DNA from: Rhizobium nepotum 39/7
GTDB lineage: Bacteria; Pseudomonadota; Alphaproteobacteria; Rhizobiales; Rhizobiaceae
Reading direction: 5' to 3'
NCBI RefSeq assembly: GCF_000949865.1
Contig: NZ_JWJH01000005.1
Location: forward strand, 1-64,000
Length of the DNA: 64,000 nt
The notes under the pieces were generated by a model that was not told where the DNA came from, made no database searches, and was given only the letters and a program-made list of their open reading frames with translations. Shown here one piece after another: positions 17,921 through 26,365 of this stretch. A program made the translations under genes and the position numbers. The stretch's first letter is position 1, and each line of letters begins with the position of its first letter.

Positions 17921-18856
17921 TCATTGCCCGTTGAGCAGCGGGTTGGTCTGTACCTGTATGCGCTCGCGCCAGATGATGAACAGGCCGGATGCGACGATGA
18001 TGAGGATGCCGAGCCATTTCGACGGCGTCGGGAAATCCGAAAACAGCGCATAACCGAGCACCGTCGCCGAAATGATCTCGAAATACTGGAACGGCGCCAG
18101 CAGCGATAGCGGCGCAAGCCTGAAGGCCCTGACGATCAGGAGATGCATGTAGCCGGATATCGATCCCAGCAGGATGAGCAGGGTGAGGGTGAAACCGGAC
18201 TGCGGAAGCGAGATCGCGAAATCCTTGTCACCGATAGCATCACCGGCCAGAAGTGCCGCACCCATGAATACCGTGCCGGCAATGCCGGACATGGTCTGCA
18301 TGACGAACGGGCTGTCGGCATCGCCGATGGCGCGGTTCAGGAACAGATAAAGCGTGTAGAGAAACGCGCAGGCGACCGGCAGAAGAGACGTCCAGCCGAA
18401 GATTTCGAAACTCGGCTGAATGACGATCAATGCGCCGCCGAAACCCACCGCAATCGCCGTCCAGCGTTTCCAGCCTACTTTTTCACCGAGGAAGAGGGCC
18501 GACATCATCGTCAGCATGAAGGGCTCGACGAAGTAGATCGCAAAGACATCGGCGAGCGGCATGTATTTGACGGCGGCGAAGAACATCAGGCTGGCGCTGG
18601 CATGCAGCACGCCACGCAGGCAATTCATCCATGGTCGCTTAGCGCTGAACAGTGCTTTCGGCGACACCAGAAGCAACAGGGGCAGGGTGCACAGAAGCTG
18701 GAAGAAGAACCGGTAGAAAGTGACTTGTGCCGGTGACATGCCACCGCTGACCGCCATGTATTTGGCGATGGCATCCATGATTGGCAGCACGAACATGCAG
18801 CCGGCCATGATGGTCATGCCCTTGGCGACATTGTTGAAGCCGGTCTCGCTGGTCAT
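17921..18856 (-). CDS. DMT-superfamily (EamA) transporter
   Basis: The predicted protein of about 311 residues has ten hydrophobic segments arranged as two EamA repeats, typical of drug/metabolite exporters. Family signatures include FYRFFFQLLCTLPLL, the mid-protein SALFLGEKVGWKRWTAI and the C-terminal GYALFSDFPTPSKWLGI. The substrate cannot be predicted. The start is uncertain. ATG 18856 (MTSETGF) lies after the terminator of the upstream gene, and a TTG at 18889 is possible, but neither has a strong ribosome site. Confidence 0.8.
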   Translation of the reverse strand: MTSETGFNNVAKGMTIMAGCMFVLPIMDAIAKYMAVSGGMSPAQVTFYRFFFQLLCTLPLLLLVSPKALFSAKRPWMNCLRGVLHASASLMFFAAVKYMPLADVFAIYFVEPFMLTMMSALFLGEKVGWKRWTAIAVGFGGALIVIQPSFEIFGWTSLLPVACAFLYTLYLFLNRAIGDADSPFVMQTMSGIAGTVFMGAALLAGDAIGDKDFAISLPQSGFTLTLLILLGSISGYMHLLIVRAFRLAPLSLLAPFQYFEIISATVLGYALFSDFPTPSKWLGILIIVASGLFIIWRERIQVQTNPLLNGQ

Positions 18857-18893
18857 GGGTCTGGCTGCGCTTTCGACCAAAAGGTCCAACGAG

Positions 18894-18918
18894 AAAAAGG
18901 AGCGCCGGAAGGCGCTCC
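18894..18918 (-). terminator. Intrinsic terminator after the alcohol dehydrogenase gene
   Basis: GGAGCGCC and GGCGCTCC form an 8-base-pair stem with a GGAA/TTCC loop and a T run on the minus strand, just downstream of the stop at 18929. It uncouples the DMT transporter from the dehydrogenase. Confidence 0.85.
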
Positions 18919-18928
18919 CCTCGAAGGG

Positions 18929-19996
18929 TCAGGCGGCTTCCTGGCGCGGCAGGCTTTTCATATCAATGACGAAGCGATAACGCACATCGCTTTTTATCAT
19001 GCGTTCATAAGCGTCATTGATCTGATCGATATCGATCATTTCGATTTCCGCGGCGATGCCCTTTTCGGCGCAGAAGTCGAGCATTTCCTGGGTTTCGGGA
19101 ATTCCGCCGATCATCGAACCGGCAAAGGTCTTGCGGCCGGGGATAAGGCTGAAAGCGTGAACGGAGAGCGGCTTTTCAGGCGCGCCGACCTGTACCAGCG
19201 CGCCGTCGCGTTTCAGCAAAGCGAGATAGGCGTTGATGTCATGGTCGGCGGCAACCGCGTCGATGATGAGGTCGAGGCTGGAAGCGGCCTTTTTCATCTG
19301 GTCGGCGTCGCGCGAGACGATTACTTCATGGGCGCCGAGCTTCTTGGCGTCCTCCGCCTTGCCGGGTGATGTCGTGATCATCACCACCGTCGCGCCCATG
19401 GCATTGGCGATCTTGACCGCCATATGGCCGAGGCCGCCAAGACCGACGACGCCGATACGCTTGCCAGGACCGGCGTTCCAGTGCCGCAACGGCGAATAGG
19501 TGGTTATGCCCGCGCAGAGCAGCGGTGCGGCGGCGGCCGGATCCAACCCTTCAGGGATATTGAGCACGTAACGGTCGTCGACCACCACATGGGCGGAATA
19601 ACCGCCCAGCGTATGCGCGCCGCCGCCCATGGCCTTATCAGGCGAATTATAGGTGCCGGTCATGCCGTTTTCGCAATATTGCTCCAGCCCTTCGGCGCAG
19701 CTTGCGCATTCACGGCAACTGTCGACGATACAGCCGACGCCGACGCGGTCCCCCGTCTTGAACTTGGTGACCTGCGCGCCAACCCGGCCGACGCGACCGA
19801 TGATCTCGTGGCCGGGGACGCAAGGGTAGAGGGAACCCGGCCATTCGCTGCGGGCCGTGTGGATATCGGAGTGGCAGACGCCACAGAACTCGATCTCGAT
19901 TTCGACATCGCGCGGACCGGGATCGCGACGCTTGATGGTCGCGAGCTTCATCGGCGCAGAACCGTCATCGCAGGCATAGGCGGACGTTGTGAACAT
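18929..19996 (-). CDS. NAD(P)-dependent zinc alcohol dehydrogenase (YahK/CAD type)
   Basis: This 355-residue medium-chain dehydrogenase has the catalytic zinc region GVCHSDIHTARSEW and GHEIIGRV, the structural zinc lobe CRECASCAEGLEQYC, and the nucleotide motif GLGGLGHMAVKIA. It resembles the YahK/cinnamyl alcohol dehydrogenase group that reduces broad aldehydes with NADPH. I use ATG 19996 because GAGGAGGAACAACC precedes it; the open frame extends into lipB and is an artefact. It lies 62 bases after lipB in the same direction. Confidence 0.88.
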   Translation of the reverse strand: MFTTSAYACDDGSAPMKLATIKRRDPGPRDVEIEIEFCGVCHSDIHTARSEWPGSLYPCVPGHEIIGRVGRVGAQVTKFKTGDRVGVGCIVDSCRECASCAEGLEQYCENGMTGTYNSPDKAMGGGAHTLGGYSAHVVVDDRYVLNIPEGLDPAAAAPLLCAGITTYSPLRHWNAGPGKRIGVVGLGGLGHMAVKIANAMGATVVMITTSPGKAEDAKKLGAHEVIVSRDADQMKKAASSLDLIIDAVAADHDINAYLALLKRDGALVQVGAPEKPLSVHAFSLIPGRKTFAGSMIGGIPETQEMLDFCAEKGIAAEIEMIDIDQINDAYERMIKSDVRYRFVIDMKSLPRQEAA

Positions 19997-20058
19997 GGTT
20001 GTTCCTCCTCTGGTGATCGATGCTGGAAACACCGGCTGGCGGCAAAGGTTGGGGTCAA

Positions 20059-20790
20059 TCAGCCGCCATAACCGGTTTCGGGTACTGCCTCGCCAAAAAC
20101 CTCCTCGAAAGCCTCGCGCAACAGAACGTCGACGTCGCCGATCATAACCGGCAATCCGAGATCGACAAGGCTGGTGACGCCATAGGCGCTGATGCCACAG
20201 GGCACGATGCCGGTAAAATGCGTGAGGTCGGGATCGACATTGATCGACAGCCCGTGGAAGCTCACCCATTTCCGCAGCCGGATGCCAAGAGCGGCGATCT
20301 TGTCCTCGGCCATACCACCACCGGGAAGCAGGGGTTTCTCCGGCCGCCTGACCCAGACGCCGACACGGTCCTCGCGCCGCTCGCCGCGCACATTCATCTT
20401 GTCGAGCGTGCGGATGATGACATTTTCCAGCGCCGCCACATAGGCACGGACATCCTGTCGCCTCCGTTTCAGATCGAGCATCACATAAACGACCCGTTGT
20501 CCCGGCCCATGATAGGTATATTCGCCGCCGCGTCCCGTAGCAAAGACCGGAAAACGATCTGGTTCAATGAGGTCGACGGCATCGGCGCTGGTGCCTGCGG
20601 TATAAAGCGGCGGATGTTCCAGAAGCCAGACGAGTTCGTCGGCCTCGCCGCTGGCGATGGCGGCAACTTCCCGCTCCATTTCCTCCGTCGCCAGCTCGTA
20701 AGGGACGAGACCTTCCGAGATTCGCCAGCGGACGGGCGGCGAGCCGGCGACCGGCAGCATATTTGTCTCGATATCCGTACGTGTGAGCAT
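20059..20790 (-). CDS. lipB: Octanoyltransferase LipB
   Basis: This 243-residue cytoplasmic enzyme moves octanoyl from acyl carrier protein to lipoate-dependent enzymes, the first step of lipoylation. It shows the substrate loop [11 protein letters not shown], the catalytic lysine in [13 protein letters not shown], the SFHGLSINV motif and the catalytic cysteine in [14 protein letters not shown] use ATG 20790 (MLTRTDIE), preceded by AAGGACTTTTTC. The frame continues upstream to 20865 without similarity. Confidence 0.93.
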   Translation of the reverse strand: MLTRTDIETNMLPVAGSPPVRWRISEGLVPYELATEEMEREVAAIASGEADELVWLLEHPPLYTAGTSADAVDLIEPDRFPVFATGRGGEYTYHGPGQRVVYVMLDLKRRRQDVRAYVAALENVIIRTLDKMNVRGERREDRVGVWVRRPEKPLLPGGGMAEDKIAALGIRLRKWVSFHGLSINVDPDLTHFTGIVPCGISAYGVTSLVDLGLPVMIGDVDVLLREAFEEVFGEAVPETGYGG

Positions 20791-20915
20791 GAAAAAGTCC
20801 TTTCCACAGCCTTCTCGCAAAATGATGACAAGGCGGCAACCCCAGCATTTGCGGGCTTCCTGCATATAGGGTGGGTCGGCGCGATTTTTAATTTCAAAAA
20901 ACTGTCACGACGCTC

Positions 20916-20944
20916 TTGTGCACCGAAAATCCTTTTGCTACATG
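20916..20944 (+). promoter_or_regulatory. Candidate promoter of tRNA-Leu
   Basis: TTGTGC, a 17-base spacer and TACATG lie 35 bases before the tRNA. The spacing is ideal but both hexamers are weak. Confidence 0.4.
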
Positions 20945-20979
20945 CACCCCCGTCGGCGCAAGTCGACGCCTACCACGAT

Positions 20980-21064
20980 GCGGTCGTGGCGGAATTGGTA
21001 GACGCGCAGCGTTGAGGTCGCTGTGGGGCAACCCGTGGAAGTTCGAGTCTTCTCGACCGCACCA
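20980..21064 (+). tRNA. tRNA-Leu (anticodon GAG)
   Basis: An 85-base class II tRNA folds here. The acceptor stem GCGGTCG pairs with CGACCGC, the anticodon stem CAGCG/CGCTG encloses TTGAGGT with anticodon GAG, a long variable arm (TGGGGCAACCCGT) follows, and CCA is encoded at 21062-21064. It reads CUC and CUU leucine codons. A terminator follows directly. Confidence 0.97.
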
Positions 21065-21067
21065 AAG

Positions 21068-21090
21068 AAACCCGCTTCGGCGGGTTTTTT
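21068..21090 (+). terminator. Intrinsic terminator of tRNA-Leu
   Basis: AACCCGC and GCGGGTT form a stem with a TTCG tetraloop and a run of six T residues, a few bases after the CCA. Confidence 0.9.
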
Positions 21091-21261
21091 CTTTTTGTGC
21101 CAATCGCTTGGCGTTGCATTCTCCCACAAAAGTTGAATTTGATGGCGATGAAATCCGCCTCGGGCCGCGTCGACGTGTTTTCGTCTCGGCAGCCCGGGCT
21201 TTAAAGTTTCAGGCCGCCAGATTATCGATCTCGCCGCCATTCGGATGAAATCTTCGACGGC

Positions 21262-21426
21262 TTAGCGTCTCCCCCCGCGATTGCCGTCACCGACCCGATA
21301 GGGGTCGCCATCCATGACCTGGTCCATCCGCCATTCGGTCCCGCGATAAGGGCTTTGCCACGTCTGGCAGCCGGCGAGAAAAACAGTTGCCGACAACAGT
21401 CCAAAAGTAAGAGCGGTTCGCAGCAT
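21262..21426 (-). CDS. Small putative lipoprotein
   Basis: A 54-residue frame on the minus strand begins with a signal peptide (MLRTALTFGLLSATVFLAG) ending in the lipobox LAGC, so Cys20 would be lipidated. The mature part is short, polar and glycine/arginine-rich (QTWQSPYRGTEWRMDQ, then DGNRGGRR). A strong ribosome site, AAGGAGG, lies 5 bases before the ATG. The combination of lipobox and ribosome site makes it credible despite its size. Function is unknown; it resembles the many tiny rhizobial lipoproteins of the envelope. Confidence 0.75.
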   Translation of the reverse strand: MLRTALTFGLLSATVFLAGCQTWQSPYRGTEWRMDQVMDGDPYRVGDGNRGGRR

Positions 21427-21662
21427 ATTAGCCTCCTTGGAAATTTTAGCGCAAAGCTATGTAGGTGCAAGCGAGCGGCTTTGCGACGTCTCCCCGGAAT
21501 TTATGATCCTCTCGACACCGATATCCGGATTTGGTCGTCGGCAAATTTCGGTGGATATCGATGCACGGTGTAGTGGCGGAGTCGTTACCCCCATAAAACG
21601 AGGGGTGGAATATTAGAGGTCTGATGTTAGCGTTTGTCAGGAAAAACTGTCTGGAGGTTTTC

Positions 21663-22049
21663 GTGCTTGGGGACAAAACGGATTCAGACAATGCGATCGG
21701 CTATTATATGTGGAGCATCTCCGACAACAGGCTGATCATGGATGCCGTTACCGCGGAATGTCATGGATTTTCTGTAATGGTCGGATCGCAGGGGGTGACG
21801 ATCGAGGATATTCTCGAAAGAATCGATATCGAAATGCGCGATCGGGTGGCGCAGGCGATTTTTGAAAGCATCACCACCGGCGTGTTCTTCGATCAGCGCT
21901 ACAAGGTCAATCTGCCTGATGGTTCCGCGCGCTGGATCGTGGCGAAGGGCAGGGCGATCTTCGATGCCGACAACACGCCGTTTCTCGGCCTCGGCAGCGT
22001 TCGGGATATCACCCTTAAAAAAGCCTACCGGTTCGAGCCGCGCCAATAG
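21663..22049 (+). CDS. Single-domain PAS protein
   Basis: The protein of about 128 residues is one PAS domain of the PAS_3 class, with the C-terminal pattern DQRYKVNLPDGSARWIVAKGRAIFD and LGSVRDITLKKAYR. No kinase, GGDEF or DNA-binding domain follows, so it may sense a ligand or act as a partner of another signalling protein. GTG 21663 is preceded by GGAGG at 5 bases; ATG 21624, preceded by AGAGG, is an alternative that adds 13 residues. A bidirectional terminator follows. Confidence 0.75.
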   Translation: MLGDKTDSDNAIGYYMWSISDNRLIMDAVTAECHGFSVMVGSQGVTIEDILERIDIEMRDRVAQAIFESITTGVFFDQRYKVNLPDGSARWIVAKGRAIFDADNTPFLGLGSVRDITLKKAYRFEPRQ

Positions 22050-22083
22050 CGGTCGGGGGCTTGTGAAAATCGCGGATAAAAAG

Positions 22084-22108
22084 AGGCGGCTTTCGCCGCC
22101 TTTATTTT
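22084..22108. terminator. Bidirectional intrinsic terminator
   Basis: AGGCGGC and GCCGCCT form a 7-base-pair stem with a TTTC loop, flanked by an A run on the left and T-rich sequence on the right, between convergent genes. Confidence 0.8.
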
Positions 22109-22126
22109 TCGCGCATTGCCGGGACA

Positions 22127-22294
22127 TCAGAAGACGGCAAGGTATTTCAACAGCGAAATAATGCCGATGATGATGACGATCACCTGAGCGATCTGTTTCG
22201 CGCCGCCACCCACGGGCAGTCGTGCGATGAGCCACAAGACAAGCACGATCACCAGGAAGGTGATCAGAATACCGACGAGCGTAGATGTAACCAT
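22127..22294 (-). CDS. Thivi_2564-type small membrane protein
   Basis: This 55-residue protein has two hydrophobic segments (LVGILITFLVIVLVLWLIA and VIVIIIGIISLLKYLAVF) separated by a short glycine-rich turn, RLPVGGGAKQ. It matches small membrane proteins described as the Thivi_2564 family, of unknown function. The start at 22294 (MVTSTLVG) is preceded by AGGGAGCTGGGACAT. A TTG at 22315 lacks a ribosome site and was not used. Confidence 0.75.
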   Translation of the reverse strand: MVTSTLVGILITFLVIVLVLWLIARLPVGGGAKQIAQVIVIIIGIISLLKYLAVF

Positions 22295-22405
22295 ATGTCC
22301 CAGCTCCCTTTTCAATCAATCCTCAACGGTCGTTCACCGTTGCGTGCGTAAAAGCGTGAGGCTAGTTTTGGTTCCATGCGGTGACATCGAGAGGCGGGAG
22401 AAGAC

Positions 22406-22831
22406 GTGAAACAGCTCAGGATAAAAAAGCGGCCAACGGGGGCCATTGTTGCGCTTGGGCGTCTTGGACGTCCCGATGTCGTCACTGCCACTGGCGGCGC
22501 GCTGACGGTGATGACGGGTGCTTCGGAGCCAGGGTTCAATCCCGTCGATCTTCTCTATTCGTCGCTTGCGGCCTGTCTGGCGCTCAGCGCCCGCATCGCG
22601 GCGAGCCGCATGGGTCTGCTCGACGGCTTCGAAAAGGTCACGGTTCACGTCTCCGGCGAAAAGGCCGATGAGGAGCCGTCTCGAATAGTCCGTTTCGATA
22701 TCCGGATCGAGATTGCCGGGGGTTTCGACGAGGCGACCCGCATAGCGATCGCGCATATGGCCGAGGATATCTGCACCGTCAGCAACACGCTGAAGGGCGA
22801 CGCGGAATTCGTGCTGTCGATTACCGGCTGA
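22406..22831 (+). CDS. OsmC-family peroxide-reducing protein
   Basis: The 141-residue protein has the OsmC/Ohr fold with both conserved cysteines, Cys57 in SLAACLALSAR and Cys121 in AEDICTVSNTLKG. In characterised members these two thiols reduce organic peroxides or hydroperoxides. The start is GTG, preceded by GCGGGAG. It ends 3 bases from the convergent deformylase-like gene. The subgroup (OsmC, Ohr or YhfA-like) cannot be settled here; the short N terminus argues against classic Ohr. Confidence 0.85.
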   Translation: MKQLRIKKRPTGAIVALGRLGRPDVVTATGGALTVMTGASEPGFNPVDLLYSSLAACLALSARIAASRMGLLDGFEKVTVHVSGEKADEEPSRIVRFDIRIEIAGGFDEATRIAIAHMAEDICTVSNTLKGDAEFVLSITG

Positions 22832-22834
22832 TCA

Positions 22835-23329
22835 TCACGGCTTTCGAGATTTTTCCCATTTTTTCACCAGCCGGTCGCGTTTGAGCTTCGAGAGGCGTTT
22901 CAGCCAAAAAAGACCGTCCAGCTGGTCGATCTCATGCTGGATGCAGATGGCGTGAAATCCCTCGGCGGTTTGGCGATGTTCCATGCCCGACGTATCCTGA
23001 AACTTCACCTCGACCTCAGACGGACGCTCCACCTCCTCGGTGAAGCCGGGCATCGAGACGCTGCCCTCCATATGCCGCATGGTTTGTGCGGATTGGTCGA
23101 GAATTTCCGGATTGATATAGGTCAGGACGGTTCCCGGCGTCAGCTCAAGTACGAAAACACGCTGTTTTACGCCGATATGGGCTGCGGTAATGCCGACGCC
23201 GGGGGCGGCGCGCATCGTGTCGATCAGGTCTGTGACCAGCGTTTGCAATTGGTCGTCAAAATCGATCACCGGCGCGCAGATCTCGGAAAGACCGGGATGG
23301 GGGTAGGGCAGGATCGGCCTGATTGCCAA
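22835..23329 (-). CDS. Peptide deformylase-like protein with altered active site
   Basis: This 164-residue protein aligns with peptide deformylase along its whole length, but key residues differ. Motif 1 reads GVGITAAH, so the catalytic Gln is His51. Motif 2 is EGSVS, so the metal-binding Cys is Ser90. Motif 3 is QHEIDQLDG, keeping His132 and Glu133 but replacing the last metal His with Gln136. True deformylases need Cys, His and His for Fe/Zn, so this is unlikely to be the housekeeping enzyme. TTG start with GGAGCATTTCC ahead. It is third in the operon with the YdeP-like oxidoreductase. Confidence 0.8.
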   Translation of the reverse strand: MAIRPILPYPHPGLSEICAPVIDFDDQLQTLVTDLIDTMRAAPGVGITAAHIGVKQRVFVLELTPGTVLTYINPEILDQSAQTMRHMEGSVSMPGFTEEVERPSEVEVKFQDTSGMEHRQTAEGFHAICIQHEIDQLDGLFWLKRLSKLKRDRLVKKWEKSRKP

Positions 23330-23347
23330 GGAAATGCTCCGTTCGTC

Positions 23348-23650
23348 TCAAATAGGGGAGAATGACGCGGCGAGCGCCTGTCCTTCCGTCGTCGCCTCCA
23401 GAAAGCTGCGCTGGGTGCGGGCATCGCGTTTCGTCACCCGCACGAAGCGGGGCGACAGAATGGTGATTTCGCGCAGAACGAGAGCGTGTGCAAGTCCCAG
23501 CCGTTTGGCGATGCTGCGGCTGTCCGTGGCGATATCCAGTTGGATCGCCAGAAGAATGGCCGCCCCCGTGGCCGTCAGCACCTGCGAGGACCCTTGCACG
23601 ATCTGCTCCACCGCCGCCATGAAAGAGGCTGCGGATTGCTCCTCAGCCAT
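23348..23650 (-). CDS. Hypothetical winged-helix-like protein
   Basis: This 100-residue protein has an N-terminal helical stretch and a segment, DSRSIAKRLGLAHALVLREITIL, that looks like a helix-turn-helix, followed by basic residues (VRVTKRDARTQRSF) and ATTEGQAL, reminiscent of a small MarR-like winged helix. I do not recognise the family. Its ATG overlaps the stop of the oxidoreductase gene (TGATG), and the deformylase-like gene follows 18 bases later, so the three should be translated as one operon. It may regulate or assist the oxidoreductase. Confidence 0.65.
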   Translation of the reverse strand: MAEEQSAASFMAAVEQIVQGSSQVLTATGAAILLAIQLDIATDSRSIAKRLGLAHALVLREITILSPRFVRVTKRDARTQRSFLEATTEGQALAASFSPI

Positions 23651-25950
23651 CAAGGCGCATCCGGGCGCAGGCGGAAGGAGACCAGCACCGATTTGGACGT
23701 TGGCGTAAAGCTGCCTTCACCATAGCTCGACAATGGCACCAGCACGTTCAGTTCCGGATAATAACCGCCGACGCTGCCGCGCGGGATATTGTAAGGTACC
23801 AACCGGAAGTTTTCCGCGATCCGCTCCACGCCATCGCCATATTCGCCGATGACATCGACGCGCTGGCGGGAATGGGCGCCGAGCACCTCCATATCCACGG
23901 GGTTCATGAAGATGACCTGACGCTCGCCATAGACGCCGCGATAACGGTCATCCATGCCGTAAATCGTGGTGTTGTACTGATCGTGGCTGCGGAAAGTCTG
24001 CAAAACGAAAAGGTTGTCGCGCGTGAGAGCCTGCTGGTGCTCGGTCTGTTCGGGAAGCGGGCCACTGTAGAAGGTCGCCTTTTTCGTCGGCGTGTTCCAT
24101 TCCCGTTCGGCGGCCGTGTTGCGCAGGTGAAAACCGCGCGGCACGCGGACGCGCTCGTTGAAATTGTCGAAACCGGGAATGACCCGCTCGATCATGTCGC
24201 GAATGAGGTCGTAATCATCGGCAAGCGCCTTCCAGTCGACATGCGCATTGCCCAGCGTCGCTTCGGCGATACCGGCAATGATGGCGACTTCGGAGCGCAG
24301 CTCGTCGGAGGCGGGCGGGTTGATGCCGCCGGAACCGTGCACCATGCTCATGGAGTCCTCGACCGTGACGATCTGCGGCCGACCTGCCGAATTGCGGTCG
24401 ATTTCCGTTCGTCCGAGACAGGGCAGTATGAAGGAGGTTTCGCCCGGCACCAGATGCGAATGGTTGAGCTTGGTCGCGATATTGACCGTCAGTCTCTGTT
24501 TTTCGAAAGCCTTGACGATCAGCGGGCTGTCGGGTGTCGCCCGCAGGAAGTTGCCGCCGAGCGCGATGAAGGTCTGCGCCCTGCCATCCAGCATGGCGGC
24601 GATGGCTTCGACGGTGTTGTGGCCGGGCTTGCGCGGCAAGGCAACCCCGAGTTCCTTCTCCAGCGCGTCGAGAAATGCTGGCGGTGCTTTCTCGTCGATG
24701 CCGACGGTCCGGTCGCCCTGCACGTTGGAATGGCCGCGCACTGGGCAAAGACCGGCGCCGGGCCGGCCGATATTGCCGCGCAGCAGCATGAAATTGGCGA
24801 TCTCGCGAACGATAATGACCGAGTGGCGATGCTGCGTGACGCCCATGGCCCAGGTGGCGATGACGGAACCGGCATTCATGTAGATACCGGCGGCTTCCTC
24901 GATTTCCGCGCGGGTCAGGCCGGATTGTTCGAGGATGGTGTCCCAGCCGGTCGCCTCGACGGCGGCGCGATAGGCGTCGAACTCAGTGGCGTGGTCGGCG
25001 ATGAAGTCGTCATCGATGATGGCGGGCTCTCCCGCCGCCCTTGCGGCATCGTCGACGGCGAAGATCGCCTTGCTCATGCCGCGCACGGCCGCCATGTCGC
25101 CGCCCTGCCTCGGCTGGTAGTAGTTGGTGGCGATCTTGGTGCTGCCGCCGGTCACCATCTCGATCTTGTCCTGCGGATCGGCGAAGCGCTCCAGCCCCTT
25201 TTCCCGGATCGGGTTGAAGACGGCGATCTTGGCGCCGCGAAGTGCCGCCCGGCGCAGGTCGCCCAGCATGCGCGGGTGATTGGTGCCGGGATTTTGCCCG
25301 ATCACGAAAATCGCATCCGCCTGTTCGAAATCCTCGAGCAGTACCGTGCCCTTGCCGACGCCGATCGACTCCTTGAGGCCGACGCCGCTCGCCTCATGGC
25401 ACATGTTGGAGCAGTCGGGGAAATTGTTGGTGCCGTAAAGCCGTACCATTAATTGATAGATGAAGGCCGCCTCGTTGGAGGCGCGGCCGGATGTGTAGAA
25501 CTCCGCACGGTCCGGGCTGTCTAAACCTTTGAGCATCCTGCCGATTTCGGCGAAGGCGGCGTCCCACGACACCGGCAGATATCTGTCGGTCGCCCGGTCG
25601 TAACGCATCGGGTGGGTGAGGCGGCCCTGTTTTTCCAGATCGTAGTCAGACCAGCCACGCAGTTCGGAAACGGTGCGGGTGGCGAAAAAATCGGGTGGCA
25701 CCCGGGCTTCCGTCGCTTCCCACGCCACCGCCTTGACGCCGTTTTCGCAAAACTCGAAGGAAGAACCGTGTTCCGGATCGCCCCAGGCGCAACCCGGGCA
25801 GTCGAAGCCATCCGGCTGGTTCGTCTTCAGCAGCGCCCGCGCACCGGAAATCGGCGCGCCGGATTCCATCAGCCGTTTGCCGACGCTCTTAAGCGCGCCC
25901 CAGCCGCCTGCGGCGGCGGATGCCTTGCCGATGAAATCCGTCTTGCTCAT
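23650..25950 (-). CDS. FdhF/YdeP-type molybdopterin oxidoreductase
   Basis: The 766-residue protein belongs to the bis-MGD molybdopterin family, in the FdhF/YdeP branch (E. coli YdeP is about 760 residues and linked to acid resistance). A CPGC pair at residues 51-54 remains, but not the full four-cysteine iron-sulphur motif of formate dehydrogenase. Other landmarks include FYTSGRASNEAAF, CHEASGVGLKESIGVGKGTV, FVIGQNPGTNHPRM and GNIGRPGAGLCPVRGHSNVQGDRTVG. Substrate is unknown. I use ATG 25950 (MSKTDFIGKA); the frame upstream to 26058 is not family-like. It heads a three-gene operon. Confidence 0.88.
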   Translation of the reverse strand: MSKTDFIGKASAAAGGWGALKSVGKRLMESGAPISGARALLKTNQPDGFDCPGCAWGDPEHGSSFEFCENGVKAVAWEATEARVPPDFFATRTVSELRGWSDYDLEKQGRLTHPMRYDRATDRYLPVSWDAAFAEIGRMLKGLDSPDRAEFYTSGRASNEAAFIYQLMVRLYGTNNFPDCSNMCHEASGVGLKESIGVGKGTVLLEDFEQADAIFVIGQNPGTNHPRMLGDLRRAALRGAKIAVFNPIREKGLERFADPQDKIEMVTGGSTKIATNYYQPRQGGDMAAVRGMSKAIFAVDDAARAAGEPAIIDDDFIADHATEFDAYRAAVEATGWDTILEQSGLTRAEIEEAAGIYMNAGSVIATWAMGVTQHRHSVIIVREIANFMLLRGNIGRPGAGLCPVRGHSNVQGDRTVGIDEKAPPAFLDALEKELGVALPRKPGHNTVEAIAAMLDGRAQTFIALGGNFLRATPDSPLIVKAFEKQRLTVNIATKLNHSHLVPGETSFILPCLGRTEIDRNSAGRPQIVTVEDSMSMVHGSGGINPPASDELRSEVAIIAGIAEATLGNAHVDWKALADDYDLIRDMIERVIPGFDNFNERVRVPRGFHLRNTAAEREWNTPTKKATFYSGPLPEQTEHQQALTRDNLFVLQTFRSHDQYNTTIYGMDDRYRGVYGERQVIFMNPVDMEVLGAHSRQRVDVIGEYGDGVERIAENFRLVPYNIPRGSVGGYYPELNVLVPLSSYGEGSFTPTSKSVLVSFRLRPDAP

Positions 25951-26365
25951 TGTCGTGATTATCCTGAAATTTACCTGGCCGGCCGCACGGCGGATGCCTT
26001 TTCGCGGTGGCCGATCATATATAAAAAAAGCTCTTTCAGAATCGTCTATGGGCGACATATGTCAATCTCTATCTTACCGGTTCCTGCGGCACGGGCATGG
26101 GTCTATTCTGGCCTGTCCCTGTCCTTTGCGGGGGAACGGTCGGGGCTTGGGGGACGTTGTACGGATTGAGATGCCGTCTGCCCGAGGCATCAATATGGGG
26201 CGCTTTGCTCTGCCATCACGGTCTCGCGAAGGGGCGGCCCATGACATTTTCGTCGCAGTCCCGGGGCTTGTTGTTTTCCGCCTATCCGGTTGTTGACAAT
26301 ATGCTTTTTAACGCCATTCTGCCTGCGCATTCGTGCAGTGCGGCATTTAGACAAGAGGACGCCAG
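25951..26365. other. Divergent region between the YdeP-like gene and mgtE
   Basis: These 415 bases carry no supported gene. A candidate mgtE promoter, TTGACA (26293-26298), a 16-base spacer and CATTCT (26315-26320), lies about 45 bases before the ATG. I looked for a magnesium riboswitch (M-box) and saw none. The stretch 26090-26280 is G-rich without recognisable structure. Confidence 0.45.

Noticed and set aside
18929..20269. 446-residue version of the alcohol dehydrogenase
   Set aside because: The extra N terminus overlaps lipB and lies upstream of a very strong ribosome site before ATG 19996.
23872..25452. 526-residue open frame opposite the YdeP-like gene
   Set aside because: No domain, and it lies wholly inside a well-supported gene on the other strand.
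25951..26365. Magnesium riboswitch (M-box) before mgtE
   Set aside because: No M-box core or terminator/anti-terminator pair could be found.
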